Positions 8,279-16,335 of a stretch of 33,714 nucleotides of DNA are shown piece after piece. The position numbers were made by a program, and so were the translations under genes. Within the stretch, counting starts at the first letter, position 1. Every line of letters begins with the position of its first letter. This stretch comes from Enterobacteriaceae bacterium UBA5654 (GTDB taxonomy: Bacteria > Pseudomonadota > Gammaproteobacteria > Enterobacterales > Enterobacteriaceae): assembly GCA_002421005.1 (NCBI GenBank), contig DIJC01000014.1, positions 639,834 through 673,547 of the forward strand. Reading direction: 5' to 3'. A model generated the notes under the pieces. The model made no database searches. It had not been told where the DNA came from and saw only the letters and a list, made by a program, of their open reading frames with translations.

Positions 8279-9130
8279 ATGAACTGCCTGATCCGTATTC
8301 GTCAGCGCTATCCGACACTGGCGCAGAGCGATAAAAAACTCGCCGATTTTTTACTCTCACAGCCGGATAAAGCCAGACATTTCAGCTCTCAACAACTGGC
8401 GCTGGAAGCCGGGGTCAGCCAGTCCAGCGTGGTGAAATTTGCGCAGAAGCTGGGCTTTAAGGGCTTCCCGGCGCTCAAGCTGGCGCTGAGCGAAGCGCTG
8501 GCCAGCAGCCCCAATCCGTCGTGGTCGATGCCGGTCCATAATCATATTCGCGGCGACGATCCGCTGCGCGTGGTCGGCGAGAAGCTGATTAAGGAAAAAA
8601 GCGCGGCGATGCACGCCTCACTGGATGTGAACAGCGAAGATAAGCTTGCTGACAGCGTGGCAATGCTGCGCGGCGCGCGGCGGATTATTGTTACCGGCAT
8701 CGGCGCGTCGGGGCTGGTGGCTAAAAATTTCGCCTGGAAGCTGATGAAGATCGGTTTCAACGCGGTGGCGGAACAGGATATGCACGCGCTGCTGGCCATT
8801 GTACAGGCGATGGCTCCCGACGATCTGCTGCTCGCTATTTCCTATACCGGCGAACGACGGGAGATTAATCTGGCGGCGGAGGAAGCGCAGAAAGTCGGGG
8901 CAAAAGTGCTCGCCATTACCGGCTTTACGCTGAATGCGCTCCAGCAACGCGCGACCCACTGCCTGTATACCATCGCCGAAGAGCAGGCGAGCCGCAGCGC
9001 GGCTATCTCTTCCACCAGCGCGCAGATGCTGCTGACGGATTTGCTGTTTATGGCGCTGGTGCAGCAGGATCTGCAACGCGCGCCGGATCGTATCCGCCAG
9101 AGCGAGGCGCTGGTGAAAAAACTGGTCTGA
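8279..9130 (+). CDS. yfhH: RpiR/MurR-family transcriptional regulator YfhH
   Basis: The 283-aa protein has an N-terminal RpiR helix-turn-helix domain (about 1-77; LALEAGVSQSSVVKFAQKLGFKGF is the HTH, shown here in shortened form as EAGVSQSSVVKFAQKLGF) and a C-terminal SIS sugar-phosphate-binding domain (about 124-260) with VTGIGASGLVAKNF and LLLAISYTGE. It is the counterpart of E. coli YfhH, whose target is not established. An ATG at 8279 with GGAG five bases upstream is chosen over an in-frame TTG at 8246. Its divergence from murQ suggests it senses MurNAc-6-P or a related sugar phosphate and controls murQ and itself; that is inference. Confidence 0.9.
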   Translation: MNCLIRIRQRYPTLAQSDKKLADFLLSQPDKARHFSSQQLALEAGVSQSSVVKFAQKLGFKGFPALKLALSEALASSPNPSWSMPVHNHIRGDDPLRVVGEKLIKEKSAAMHASLDVNSEDKLADSVAMLRGARRIIVTGIGASGLVAKNFAWKLMKIGFNAVAEQDMHALLAIVQAMAPDDLLLAISYTGERREINLAAEEAQKVGAKVLAITGFTLNALQQRATHCLYTIAEEQASRSAAISSTSAQMLLTDLLFMALVQQDLQRAPDRIRQSEALVKKLV

Positions 9131-9153
9131 AGGGGTTTATTTATTCAAAAAGA

Positions 9154-9180
9154 GGCTGTTTCAGCACGCGAGAAATAGCC
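9154..9180 (-). terminator. Possible leftward intrinsic terminator
   Basis: A 9-bp stem (one G-U-type mismatch) with a 9-nt loop is followed on the minus strand by TCTTTTTG. It is the first terminator-like element reached by leftward transcripts leaving acpS, on the far side of yfhL. It may equally be bidirectional for yfhH, though the plus side lacks a T-run. Confidence 0.4.
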
Positions 9181-9390
9181 GAAGAATTAAAATCCCTGCC
9201 CTCCCCCCGATAAAAATCAGCCGTCAACTATCCTGCTGGCAGAGACATCAGGCGGCCAGCGGCTAACGCTTGGGCCGTCTTTCGATCTGTGATAAAGTGC
9301 GCGCCGCTCCCTTATTTATTCATCATAATGATTAATGCATTAGCGTTAATTATTTGTGATACATATGAAATAAAACTGTTTTACTTTGCA

Positions 9391-9444
9391 TAATTCGAGT
9401 GACAGGAAGATCAACGCACCTGCAACCTGAAGTATGACGAGTAT
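9391..9444 (+). repeat. Possible remnant of an enterobacterial intergenic repeat
   Basis: The segments AATTCGAGTGACAGGAAG and, further on, CTGCAACCTGAAGTATGACG resemble, from memory, the two ends of a longer intergenic repeat scattered in enterobacterial genomes. Here the ends are close together, as if the middle were lost. No second copy exists in this window, so the identification rests on recall only. Confidence 0.35.
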
Positions 9445-9514
9445 GCGCCGTATCTTAATTCGGCGAATAAGTGACAACCTGCTGATTTGCAATTTAATAA
9501 CGGTAATTTTACCC

Positions 9515-9775
9515 ATGGCATTACTTATTACGAAACGCTGCATCAACTGCGATATGTGCGAACCGGAATGTCCGAATGAAGCTATTTCAATGGGCGACAG
9601 CATTTATGAGATTAACAGCGACCGCTGCACCGAATGCGTCGGGCATTATGAAACGCCGACCTGCCAGAAAGTGTGCCCAATCCCGAATACCATTCTGAAA
9701 GATCCGGCACGCGTAGAAAGCGAAGAGCAGCTGTGGGATAAGTTTGTGTTAATGCACCATGCGGATAAAATCTAA
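9515..9775 (+). CDS. yfhL: YfhL family 4Fe-4S dicluster ferredoxin
   Basis: This 86-aa ferredoxin is almost identical to E. coli YfhL. One cluster motif is the classic CINCDMCEPECP (CX2CX2CX3CP). The second is CTEC-X8-C-X3-C-P, the long-spaced form of Allochromatium (Alvin)-type low-potential ferredoxins. It is a cytosolic electron carrier of unsettled partner. The ATG at 9515 (MALLITK) is chosen by family alignment; longer in-frame starts upstream add unrelated residues. The ribosome site is weak. The stop TAA interlocks with the stop of convergent acpS. Confidence 0.95.
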   Translation: MALLITKRCINCDMCEPECPNEAISMGDSIYEINSDRCTECVGHYETPTCQKVCPIPNTILKDPARVESEEQLWDKFVLMHHADKI

Positions 9776-10152
9776 CCTTCGATAATGACCGTGGCGCAGG
9801 CGTAATGACGCTCATCGGCAAGCGTAACGTGCGAGGATTTCACCCCCATCGCGTCAGCCAGACGCAGCGCTTCACCCCATAACCGCAGGCGCGGTTTTCC
9901 CAGCTCGTCGTTGTACACTTCAAACTGATTAAACGCCAGCCCGTTACGGATCCCGGTGCCAAAGGCTTTTGCCGCTGCTTCTTTTACCGCGAAACGCTTT
10001 GCGAGGAAACGCACCGGTTGCTGATGCGTCTCCCAGATGGCCCATTCGTTAGCGCTGAGCACCCGCCGCGCAAGGCGATCGCCGCTGCGGGCGATCACGC
10101 CTTCAATGCGGGCGATTTCAACGATATCCGTGCCTAAGCCAAGGATCGCCAT
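9772..10152 (-). CDS. acpS: Holo-[acyl-carrier-protein] synthase
   Basis: Transfers 4'-phosphopantetheine from CoA to a serine of acyl carrier protein, activating fatty acid synthesis. The 126 aa are typical of trimeric AcpS. The N-terminal MAILGLGTDIVEI carries Asp9 and FAVKEAAAKAFGTG carries Glu58, the two magnesium ligands. The ATG overlaps the pdxJ stop in TAATG, so the two genes are translationally coupled, the same arrangement as in E. coli. The stop overlaps that of yfhL by 4 nt with no terminator between. Confidence 0.97.
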   Translation of the reverse strand: MAILGLGTDIVEIARIEGVIARSGDRLARRVLSANEWAIWETHQQPVRFLAKRFAVKEAAAKAFGTGIRNGLAFNQFEVYNDELGKPRLRLWGEALRLADAMGVKSSHVTLADERHYACATVIIEG

Positions 10153-10883
10153 TAGCGGCGCGCTTCCTGCATCAGGCGTTTCATTTCGGCGACCGCTTCT
10201 TGCAGGCCGCTCATCACCGCGCGCCCGATAATGGCGTGCCCGATGTTTAGCTCATGCATTTCCGGCAGCGCGGCGATGGCCTGCACGTTGTGGTAAGTCA
10301 GGCCGTGACCGGCATTGACCTTCAGGCCGAGGCTGGCGGCGAAGGTCGCGGCATGGGCGATGCGCGCCAGTTCGCTGGCCTGCTCTGCCTCGGTTTTCGC
10401 GTCGGCGTAGCAGCCGGTGTGAATTTCGATATACGGCGCACCGACTTCTGCAGCGGCGCGGATTTGCGCTTCATCGGCATCAATGAACAGCGAAACCTGA
10501 ATTCCGGCGGCGGCCAGGCGCTGGCAGGCATCGCGCATTTTGTCGCGCTGCCCGGCGACATCCAGCCCACCTTCGGTGGTGACTTCCTGGCGCTTTTCCG
10601 GCACCAGGCAGCAGAAGTGCGGTTTGGTTTCACAGGCAATGGTCAGCATCTCTTCAGTGACGGCCATTTCGAGGTTCATACGGGTATGTAACGTCTGGCG
10701 CAGAATGCGCACGTCGCGGTCAGTAATATGGCGGCGATCTTCACGCAGGTGAACGGTAATGCCGTCGGCTCCCGCCTGCTCGGCAATAAAAGCCGCCTGC
10801 ACCGGGTCCGGGTAAGCGGTGCCGCGTGCGTTGCGTAACGTCGCAATATGGTCAATGTTGACGCCTAACAGTAAATCAGCCAT
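10152..10883 (-). CDS. pdxJ: Pyridoxine 5'-phosphate synthase
   Basis: Condenses 3-amino-2-oxopropyl phosphate with deoxyxylulose 5-phosphate to form pyridoxine 5'-phosphate (vitamin B6 pathway, cytosol). The protein is a TIM barrel of 243 aa, as in E. coli, with VNIDHIATLRNARGT at the N-terminus, GITVHLREDRRHI, PHFCCLVPEKR, IEIHTGCYA and NAGHGLTYHN, all active-site strands. An in-frame upstream ATG would add 16 residues. The ATG at 10883 is chosen because it matches the family and follows GAGGA at good spacing. It lies between recO (62 bp upstream) and acpS (1-nt overlap). Confidence 0.97.
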   Translation of the reverse strand: MADLLLGVNIDHIATLRNARGTAYPDPVQAAFIAEQAGADGITVHLREDRRHITDRDVRILRQTLHTRMNLEMAVTEEMLTIACETKPHFCCLVPEKRQEVTTEGGLDVAGQRDKMRDACQRLAAAGIQVSLFIDADEAQIRAAAEVGAPYIEIHTGCYADAKTEAEQASELARIAHAATFAASLGLKVNAGHGLTYHNVQAIAALPEMHELNIGHAIIGRAVMSGLQEAVAEMKRLMQEARR

Positions 10884-10945
10884 GACTATCCTCAAATTTT
10901 TCTGATGATATTTGCGGTGCGTTCCCGTCACCGACTGGAAAATTT

Positions 10946-11653
10946 TTAGCGTTTCGGCACAAACTGGCGAAACAGCTCCCGGCTTTTTAGCGGTTTACCC
11001 CCAAGATACGGCTTAAGCGCCATGCGGGTAAAGCGTTTCGCCGCGCGCAGGGTGTCTGTATCCGGGAATTCGCGGCTGGCCAGCGCCTGAAGATGGTGTC
11101 CGGTAAATGTCCGGTTATCGATAACCACGCTGGCAATAAAGCCTTTTTCTTCCCGGTAGCGGTAGGTCATGGTTTCTTCAACCGGCTCGCCCGATCCGGC
11201 GCAGTGCAGAAAATCAAGGCCATATCCCAGATGCGCCAGCAGCGCCAGCTCAAAGCGGCGTAACGCGGGTTCAGGGGAATCACTTGCGCCTGCCAGCGCC
11301 TGAATACAGTGCAGATAATCAAAGAAGAGTTCGGAGAAGCGCGTCTCGTGCTCCAGCACGCGCGACAGCAGCTCATTGACGTACAGGCCGCTGTAAAGGG
11401 AAATACCACTCAGGGGAAGCGCCAGAGAGACAGCTTCGGCACTGCGCAGGGTTTTGACGTCGCCGCGCCCACCAAAGCGCACCAGCAACGGCGTGAAAGG
11501 CTGAAGGGTGCCTTTCAGATTAGACCGTTTTGCGCGTGCACCTTTCGCCACAAGGCGCACGCGGCCCGATTCTTCCGTGAAGACGTCCAGCATCAGGCTG
11601 GTTTCGCTCCAGGGACGACTATGCAGTACGAAAGCGCGCTGCCAGCCTTCCAT
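10946..11653 (-). CDS. recO: DNA repair protein RecO
   Basis: Acts with RecF and RecR to load RecA on SSB-coated gaps and to anneal strands. The 235 aa comprise an N-terminal OB fold (about 1-80; RPWSETSLMLDVFT, VAKGARAKRS) and a C-terminal helical region. The HCAGSGEP segment marks the position of the zinc site in other RecO proteins but lacks the full cysteine set, as in enterobacteria. The C-terminus ends at RQFVPKR, about seven residues short of E. coli RecO. The ATG is 10 nt after the era stop, with no clear ribosome site, suggesting translational coupling within the rnc-era-recO operon. Confidence 0.97.
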   Translation of the reverse strand: MEGWQRAFVLHSRPWSETSLMLDVFTEESGRVRLVAKGARAKRSNLKGTLQPFTPLLVRFGGRGDVKTLRSAEAVSLALPLSGISLYSGLYVNELLSRVLEHETRFSELFFDYLHCIQALAGASDSPEPALRRFELALLAHLGYGLDFLHCAGSGEPVEETMTYRYREEKGFIASVVIDNRTFTGHHLQALASREFPDTDTLRAAKRFTRMALKPYLGGKPLKSRELFRQFVPKR

Positions 11654-11663
11654 TAACGTTTAC

Positions 11664-12569
11664 TCAGAGATCGTCAACATAACCAAGACTGCGCAACGCG
11701 CGCTCGTCATCGGCCCAGCCGGATTTCACTTTCACCCACAGTTCCAGGTGGACTTTCGCTTCGAACATGTCTTCCATGTCTTTACGGGCTTCAATACCGA
11801 TGGTCTTGATTTTGGCCCCTTTGTTGCCAATGACCATTTTCTTCTGCCCTTCGCGCTCGACGAGGATCAGACCATTGATGTCATAACCGCCGCGCTCGTT
11901 AGTGATAAAGCGTTCGATTTCGACGGTCACGGAGTACGGCAGCTCGGCGCCGAGGAAACGCATCAGTTTTTCACGGATGATTTCGGAGGCCATAAAGCGC
12001 TGAGAGCGGTCGGTGATGTAATGTTCCGGGAAATGATGCACCGCTTCCGGCAGATGTTTGCGCACGATCCCGGCAACGGTATCAACGTTCATCCCGGTTT
12101 CCGCCGACATCGGTACGATATCCAGGAAGTTCATCTGGCTGGCCAGAAATTGCAGATGCGGCAGCAGGTCGGCTTTTTCCTGCACGTTATCCACTTTGTT
12201 GACCGCGAGGATCACCGGAGCTTTGCCGTCACGCAGTTTGTTGAGCACCATTTCATCGTCCGGGGTCCAGCGCGTGCCTTCAACGACGAAGATCACCAGT
12301 TCAACATCACCGATTGAACTGCTTGCGGCTTTATTCATCAGGCGGTTGATAGCGCGTTTTTCTTCCATATGCAGGCCGGGGGTATCAACATAAATCGCCT
12401 GATACGGCCCTTCGGTATGGATGCCCACGATGCGGTGGCGGGTGGTTTGCGCTTTGCGGGAGGTGATCGAGATCTTCTGCCCCAGCAAATTGTTTAACAG
12501 CGTTGATTTACCGACGTTCGGGCGACCAACGATGGCGACAAACCCGCAATAACTTTTTTCTTCGTTCAT
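11664..12569 (-). CDS. era: GTPase Era
   Basis: Essential GTPase that binds the 3' end of 16S rRNA and assists maturation of the 30S subunit, partly at the membrane. The 301 aa equal the E. coli length. G1 is GRPNVGKS (15-22), G3 is DTPG (62-65), G4 is NKVD (124-127), and the C-terminal KH domain carries the loop GNKGAKIK. The ATG overlaps the rnc stop (ATGA), with GGAG inside the rnc 3' end as ribosome site. Co-transcription with rnc subjects it to RNase III autocontrol of the shared leader. Confidence 0.98.
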   Translation of the reverse strand: MNEEKSYCGFVAIVGRPNVGKSTLLNNLLGQKISITSRKAQTTRHRIVGIHTEGPYQAIYVDTPGLHMEEKRAINRLMNKAASSSIGDVELVIFVVEGTRWTPDDEMVLNKLRDGKAPVILAVNKVDNVQEKADLLPHLQFLASQMNFLDIVPMSAETGMNVDTVAGIVRKHLPEAVHHFPEHYITDRSQRFMASEIIREKLMRFLGAELPYSVTVEIERFITNERGGYDINGLILVEREGQKKMVIGNKGAKIKTIGIEARKDMEDMFEAKVHLELWVKVKSGWADDERALRSLGYVDDL

Positions 12570-13246
12570 TCCAGCTCCAGTTTTTTCAGCGCCTGTTCGG
12601 CGGCAGCCTGCTCCGCCTTGCGACGGCTGGAACCTGTGCCGACCACAGGTTCACTCAGGCCACTGACCTGGCAATGGATAGTAAATTCCTGATCGTGGGC
12701 TTCGCCCCGGACCTGTACCACCAGATAAGACGGTAGCGGCAGATGGCGGCCCTGCAAATATTCCTGTAAACGCGTTTTCGGATCTTTTTGCTTATCGCCC
12801 GGACTGATTTCGTCCAGACGGGTCTGATACCAGCTTAGGATCAGCCTCTCGACGTTTTGAATATCGCTGTCGAGAAAAATCCCACCGATTAAGGCTTCAA
12901 CCGTGTCGGCGAGAATAGATTCACGGCGAAAACCGCCGCTTTTCAGTTCGCCTGGCCCAAGGCGCAGGCATTCGCCCAGATCAAATTCGCGGGCAATTTC
13001 TGCCAGCGTGTTGCCGCGCACCAGCGTTGCGCGCATACGGCTCATATCGCCTTCGTCCACGCGCGGGAAGCGGTGGTAAAGCGCGTTAGCAATAACGTAA
13101 CTTAAAATTGAGTCGCCGAGGAATTCCAGCCGCTCATTATGTTTACTACTGGCGCTGCGATGCGTTAGCGCCTGCTGCAACAATTCCTGATGATGAAAAG
13201 TGTAGCCCAGCTTCCGTTGAAGCCGATTAATTACGATGGGATTCAT
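12566..13246 (-). CDS. rnc: Ribonuclease III
   Basis: Cleaves double-stranded RNA, including the 30S rRNA precursor and many mRNAs and antisense pairs. The 226 aa equal the E. coli length. The signature NERLEFLGDSIL supplies Glu38, Glu41 and Asp45; the second acidic pair lies in the DTVEALIGGIF segment (near 114-117). The C-terminal double-stranded RNA-binding domain occupies about 155-225 and ends GSSRRKAEQAAAEQAL. The ATG at 13246 has no clear ribosome site. The leader upstream contains a long stem that matches the self-cleaved site of E. coli. Confidence 0.98.
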   Translation of the reverse strand: MNPIVINRLQRKLGYTFHHQELLQQALTHRSASSKHNERLEFLGDSILSYVIANALYHRFPRVDEGDMSRMRATLVRGNTLAEIAREFDLGECLRLGPGELKSGGFRRESILADTVEALIGGIFLDSDIQNVERLILSWYQTRLDEISPGDKQKDPKTRLQEYLQGRHLPLPSYLVVQVRGEAHDQEFTIHCQVSGLSEPVVGTGSSRRKAEQAAAEQALKKLELE

Positions 13247-13277
13247 GCGATACCAATAAATGAATGCGTCAACAATT

Positions 13278-13344
13278 CAGCACACGAAATCGACCTGAGA
13301 GTATCAACGCGCTTTCGTGTGCTGTCGCCCCCTTGCGGGAGACA
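13278..13344 (-). promoter_or_regulatory. rnc leader stem-loops (RNase III autoregulation)
   Basis: On the rnc strand CAGCACACGAAA (complement of 13313-13324) pairs perfectly with TTTCGTGTGCTG (complement of 13278-13289) over 12 bp, about 30 nt before the start codon. Just upstream, TGTC and GACA (13323-13344) bracket a second C/G-rich hairpin with a GCAA loop. In E. coli RNase III cuts such a leader stem and destabilises its own mRNA. A TATAGA -10 candidate on the minus strand lies at 13367-13372; the -35 is weak. Confidence 0.8.
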
Positions 13345-13410
13345 ACCTGAAACTTCGGGGGAATATTCTATACACAACGGCAGGGGATGTCGTTAGCCAG
13401 AAGGTATTTA

Positions 13411-13456
13411 TATTTTAAATAATTCATCTTGCCGTCATTCTGACGGCAAGATGAAT
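13411..13456 (-). terminator. lepB terminator: perfect 16-bp hairpin
   Basis: Arms 13422-13437 and 13441-13456 are perfectly complementary with a 3-nt loop, only 12 bases after the lepB stop. On the lepB strand they are followed by TATTTAAAATATAAA (13421 downward), a U-rich but interrupted tail. It probably ends lepA-lepB transcription before the separate rnc promoter. Confidence 0.75.
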
Positions 13457-13468
13457 GTTGGGAGGTTA

Positions 13469-14443
13469 TTAATGGATGCCGCCAATGCGATTTAACCGCA
13501 CACCGGTAGGCCATTCGCCTTCCTGTTTTTCAAAACTCATCCAGATAGCCGTCGCGCGGCCCACCAGATTGGCTTCCGGCACAAAACCCCAGTAACGGCT
13601 GTCTGCGCTGTTGTCGCGGTTGTCGCCCATCATGAAGTAGTGTCCTGGCGGCACAATCCACGTCGCCAGCTGCTGCCCCTGCTGCTTGTAATAAACGCCA
13701 AGCTGATCCTGAGCGATAGGCACGGTCAATATACGGTGGGTGACGTCGCCGAGGGATTCTTTACGCTGCGCCAGACGAATGCCGTTGTCGATGGATTCGT
13801 TTTGCCCAACCTCAAAGAAGCCGCTGGTCGCCTCGCCGCCGTTACCGCGCGCAAAGGTCTGGACAAAATCGCTCGGCTGTACGTCGGAATACGTCACCGG
13901 CAGCGCGCTGCCACAGGCCTGACCGGAGCTACAGCCCGGCTGGATAGTCACCTGCTTGGTCACCGGATCGTAGGTGACTTTATCGCCCGGCAGACCGACC
14001 GCACGCTTGATATAATCCAGGCGTGGGTCCTGCGGATATTTAAAGACCACGACGTCGCCGCGCTTAGGATGCCCGGTTTCGATCAGCGTGTTCTGGTAGA
14101 TCGGATCTTTAATGCCGTAAGCAAATTTCTCGACCAGAATAAAATCGCCGATCAGCAGCGTAGGCATCATTGAACCTGACGGGATCTGGAAGGGTTCATA
14201 AATAAATGAACGCACGATCAGCACGATCGCCAGCACCGGAAAGACCGATGCGCCCGTTTCCAGCCAGCCCGGTTTCGGGCCGACTTTTTTCAGCGTTTTT
14301 TTATCCAGCGTGCCGTCGGTGGCGGCGTCTGCCGCAGCCTGACGCTCGCGCCGTTTCGGGGCAAAGATAAATTTATCGATGCACCACAAAATGCCCGTGA
14401 CCAGCGTAGCAATCACCAGAATCAGGGCAAATGTATTCGCCAT
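13469..14443 (-). CDS. lepB: Signal peptidase I
   Basis: Removes signal peptides from secreted proteins at the periplasmic face of the inner membrane. The 324 aa equal the E. coli length. The first membrane segment is about 4-22, then a cytoplasmic Arg/Lys-rich loop (KRRERQ), and the second membrane segment about 59-77. The catalytic Ser91 is in IPSGSMMP and Lys146 in YIKRAVG; later box GDNRDNSADSRYWG is conserved. The ATG at 14443 follows AAGGAG at ideal spacing, 16 nt after lepA, so it is co-transcribed with lepA. Confidence 0.98.
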   Translation of the reverse strand: MANTFALILVIATLVTGILWCIDKFIFAPKRRERQAAADAATDGTLDKKTLKKVGPKPGWLETGASVFPVLAIVLIVRSFIYEPFQIPSGSMMPTLLIGDFILVEKFAYGIKDPIYQNTLIETGHPKRGDVVVFKYPQDPRLDYIKRAVGLPGDKVTYDPVTKQVTIQPGCSSGQACGSALPVTYSDVQPSDFVQTFARGNGGEATSGFFEVGQNESIDNGIRLAQRKESLGDVTHRILTVPIAQDQLGVYYKQQGQQLATWIVPPGHYFMMGDNRDNSADSRYWGFVPEANLVGRATAIWMSFEKQEGEWPTGVRLNRIGGIH

Positions 14444-14459
14444 GCCAACTCCTTAAGGA

Positions 14460-16259
14460 TTATTTACCGTCTTTTCCGACATGCAGAATGGCGAGGAAGG
14501 CTTCCTGCGGCAGCTCAACGTTGCCGACCTGCTTCATGCGCTTCTTCCCTTCTTTCTGTTTTTGCAGCAGCTTTTTCTTACGGCTGATATCGCCGCCATA
14601 GCATTTTGCCAGCACGTTTTTACGTAACTGTTTCACCGTTGAACGGGCGATGATATGGGTGCCGATAGCCGCCTGGATCGCGATATCAAACTGCTGGCGC
14701 GGGATCAGATCTTTCATCTTTTCCACCAGCTCACGACCACGGTACTGGGCGTTGTCGCTATGGGTGATCAGCGCCAGCGCATCCACGCGCTCACCGTTGA
14801 TCAGCACGTCAACACGCACCATCCGCGAGGCCTGGAAACGTTTGAAGTTGTAGTCCAGCGACGCATAGCCACGAGAGGTGGACTTCAGGCGGTCGAAGAA
14901 GTCGAGTACCACTTCCGCCATCGGGATTTCATAGGTCAGCGCCACCTGGTTGCCGTGATAGACCATATTGGTCTGCACGCCGCGTTTTTCCACGCACAGG
15001 GTGATGACGTTGCCGAGAAATTCCTGCGGCATCAGCATGTGACACTCGGCAATCGGCTCGCGCAGTTCAAAGATATTGTTGACCGGCGGCAACTTGGACG
15101 GGCTGTCGACGTAAATGACTTCTTTAGCAGTGGTTTCGACTTCATACACGACCGTCGGCGCGGTAGTGATCAGGTCGAGGTCATATTCACGCTCCAGACG
15201 CTCCTGGATGATTTCCATGTGCAGCAGGCCGAGGAAGCCACAGCGGAAGCCGAAGCCCAGCGCTGAAGAGCTTTCCGGCTCGTAGAACAGAGAGGCGTCG
15301 TTGAGGCTGAGTTTACCCAGCGCGTCACGGAAGTTTTCATAGTCGTCAGAGCTGACCGGGAACAGCCCGGCGTAAACCTGCGGCTTCACTTTTTTGAAGC
15401 CCGGTAACGCTTTTTCTGCCGGATTGCGCGCCAGCGTCAGGGTATCGCCCACTGGCGCACCGAGAATGTCTTTGATCGCGCACACCAGCCAGCCCACTTC
15501 GCCACACTTTAGCTCTGTGCGGTCGATCTGTTTTGGCGTAAAGATGCCTAAACGGTCAGCGTTATAGGTTTGACCGGTGCTCATCACTTTGACTTTATCA
15601 CCCTTACGCAGGGTGCCGTTTTTAACGCGGATAAGCGAGACAACGCCGAGATAGTTATCAAACCATGAGTCGATGATCAGCGCCTGAAGCGGACCGTCGG
15701 GGTCGCCCTGCGGGGCGGGGATATCGCGTACCAGACGTTCCAGCACATCCTGTACGCCAATGCCGGTTTTCGCCGAGCAGCGCACCGCGTCAGTCGCATC
15801 AATGCCGACAATGTCTTCGATTTCTTCCGCCACGCGATCGGGATCGGCAGCCGGAAGGTCGATTTTGTTGAGGACCGGCACAACTTCCAGATCCATTTCC
15901 ATTGCGGTATAGCAGTTTGCCAGGGTTTGCGCCTCAACGCCCTGCCCGGCATCGACCACCAGCAGCGCGCCTTCACAGGCCGCGAGCGAGCGGGAAACTT
16001 CATAGGAGAAGTCAACGTGCCCTGGGGTGTCGATAAAGTTCAGTTGATAAGTTTCGCCGTCAGACGCTTTGAAATCGAGCGTCACGCTCTGGGCTTTAAT
16101 GGTGATCCCGCGCTCACGCTCCAGATCCATGGAATCCAGTACCTGAGCTTCCATTTCACGATCGGACAGGCCGCCGCAAATCTGGATAATACGGTCAGAC
16201 AGCGTCGACTTACCGTGGTCAATGTGAGCAATGATCGAAAAGTTACGTATATTCTTCAT
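14460..16259 (-). CDS. lepA: Elongation factor 4 (LepA) GTPase
   Basis: Ribosome-associated GTPase related to EF-G, implicated in initiation, 30S biogenesis and back-translocation. The 599 aa equal the E. coli length. G1 AHIDHGKST (11-19), G3 DTPGH (77-81) and G4 NKID (131-134) are intact, followed by EF-G-like domains II, III and V and the LepA-specific basic C-terminal domain (GGDISRKKKLLQKQKEGKKRMKQ region, shown in part). The ATG is preceded by CTCCATCT with no Shine-Dalgarno sequence, a feature I believe is shared with E. coli. It lies upstream of lepB and downstream of rseC on the same strand. Confidence 0.98.
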   Translation of the reverse strand: MKNIRNFSIIAHIDHGKSTLSDRIIQICGGLSDREMEAQVLDSMDLERERGITIKAQSVTLDFKASDGETYQLNFIDTPGHVDFSYEVSRSLAACEGALLVVDAGQGVEAQTLANCYTAMEMDLEVVPVLNKIDLPAADPDRVAEEIEDIVGIDATDAVRCSAKTGIGVQDVLERLVRDIPAPQGDPDGPLQALIIDSWFDNYLGVVSLIRVKNGTLRKGDKVKVMSTGQTYNADRLGIFTPKQIDRTELKCGEVGWLVCAIKDILGAPVGDTLTLARNPAEKALPGFKKVKPQVYAGLFPVSSDDYENFRDALGKLSLNDASLFYEPESSSALGFGFRCGFLGLLHMEIIQERLEREYDLDLITTAPTVVYEVETTAKEVIYVDSPSKLPPVNNIFELREPIAECHMLMPQEFLGNVITLCVEKRGVQTNMVYHGNQVALTYEIPMAEVVLDFFDRLKSTSRGYASLDYNFKRFQASRMVRVDVLINGERVDALALITHSDNAQYRGRELVEKMKDLIPRQQFDIAIQAAIGTHIIARSTVKQLRKNVLAKCYGGDISRKKKLLQKQKEGKKRMKQVGNVELPQEAFLAILHVGKDGK

Positions 16260-16335
16260 AGATGGAGATTATTATGCCTTACGGATACCAGGAGGCCACG
16301 ATGCTGAGCCTGACGTTTTTTGTCTGAAACGCCGC

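Larger units (their letters stand above)
9131..9514. other. Intergenic region yfhH-yfhL with minus-strand terminator-like hairpin
   Basis: This 384-bp stretch has no supported gene. Near its left end is an inverted repeat (9154-9162 with 9172-9180). Read leftward it is a GGCTATTTC/GAAACAGCC stem followed by TCTTTTTG, i.e. terminator-like for minus-strand transcripts. The middle is A/T-rich with an ATTAATGC/GCGTTAAT inverted repeat around 9330-9350. The right part (about 9391-9444) resembles an enterobacterial intergenic repeat. No convincing yfhL promoter can be chosen. Confidence 0.55.
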
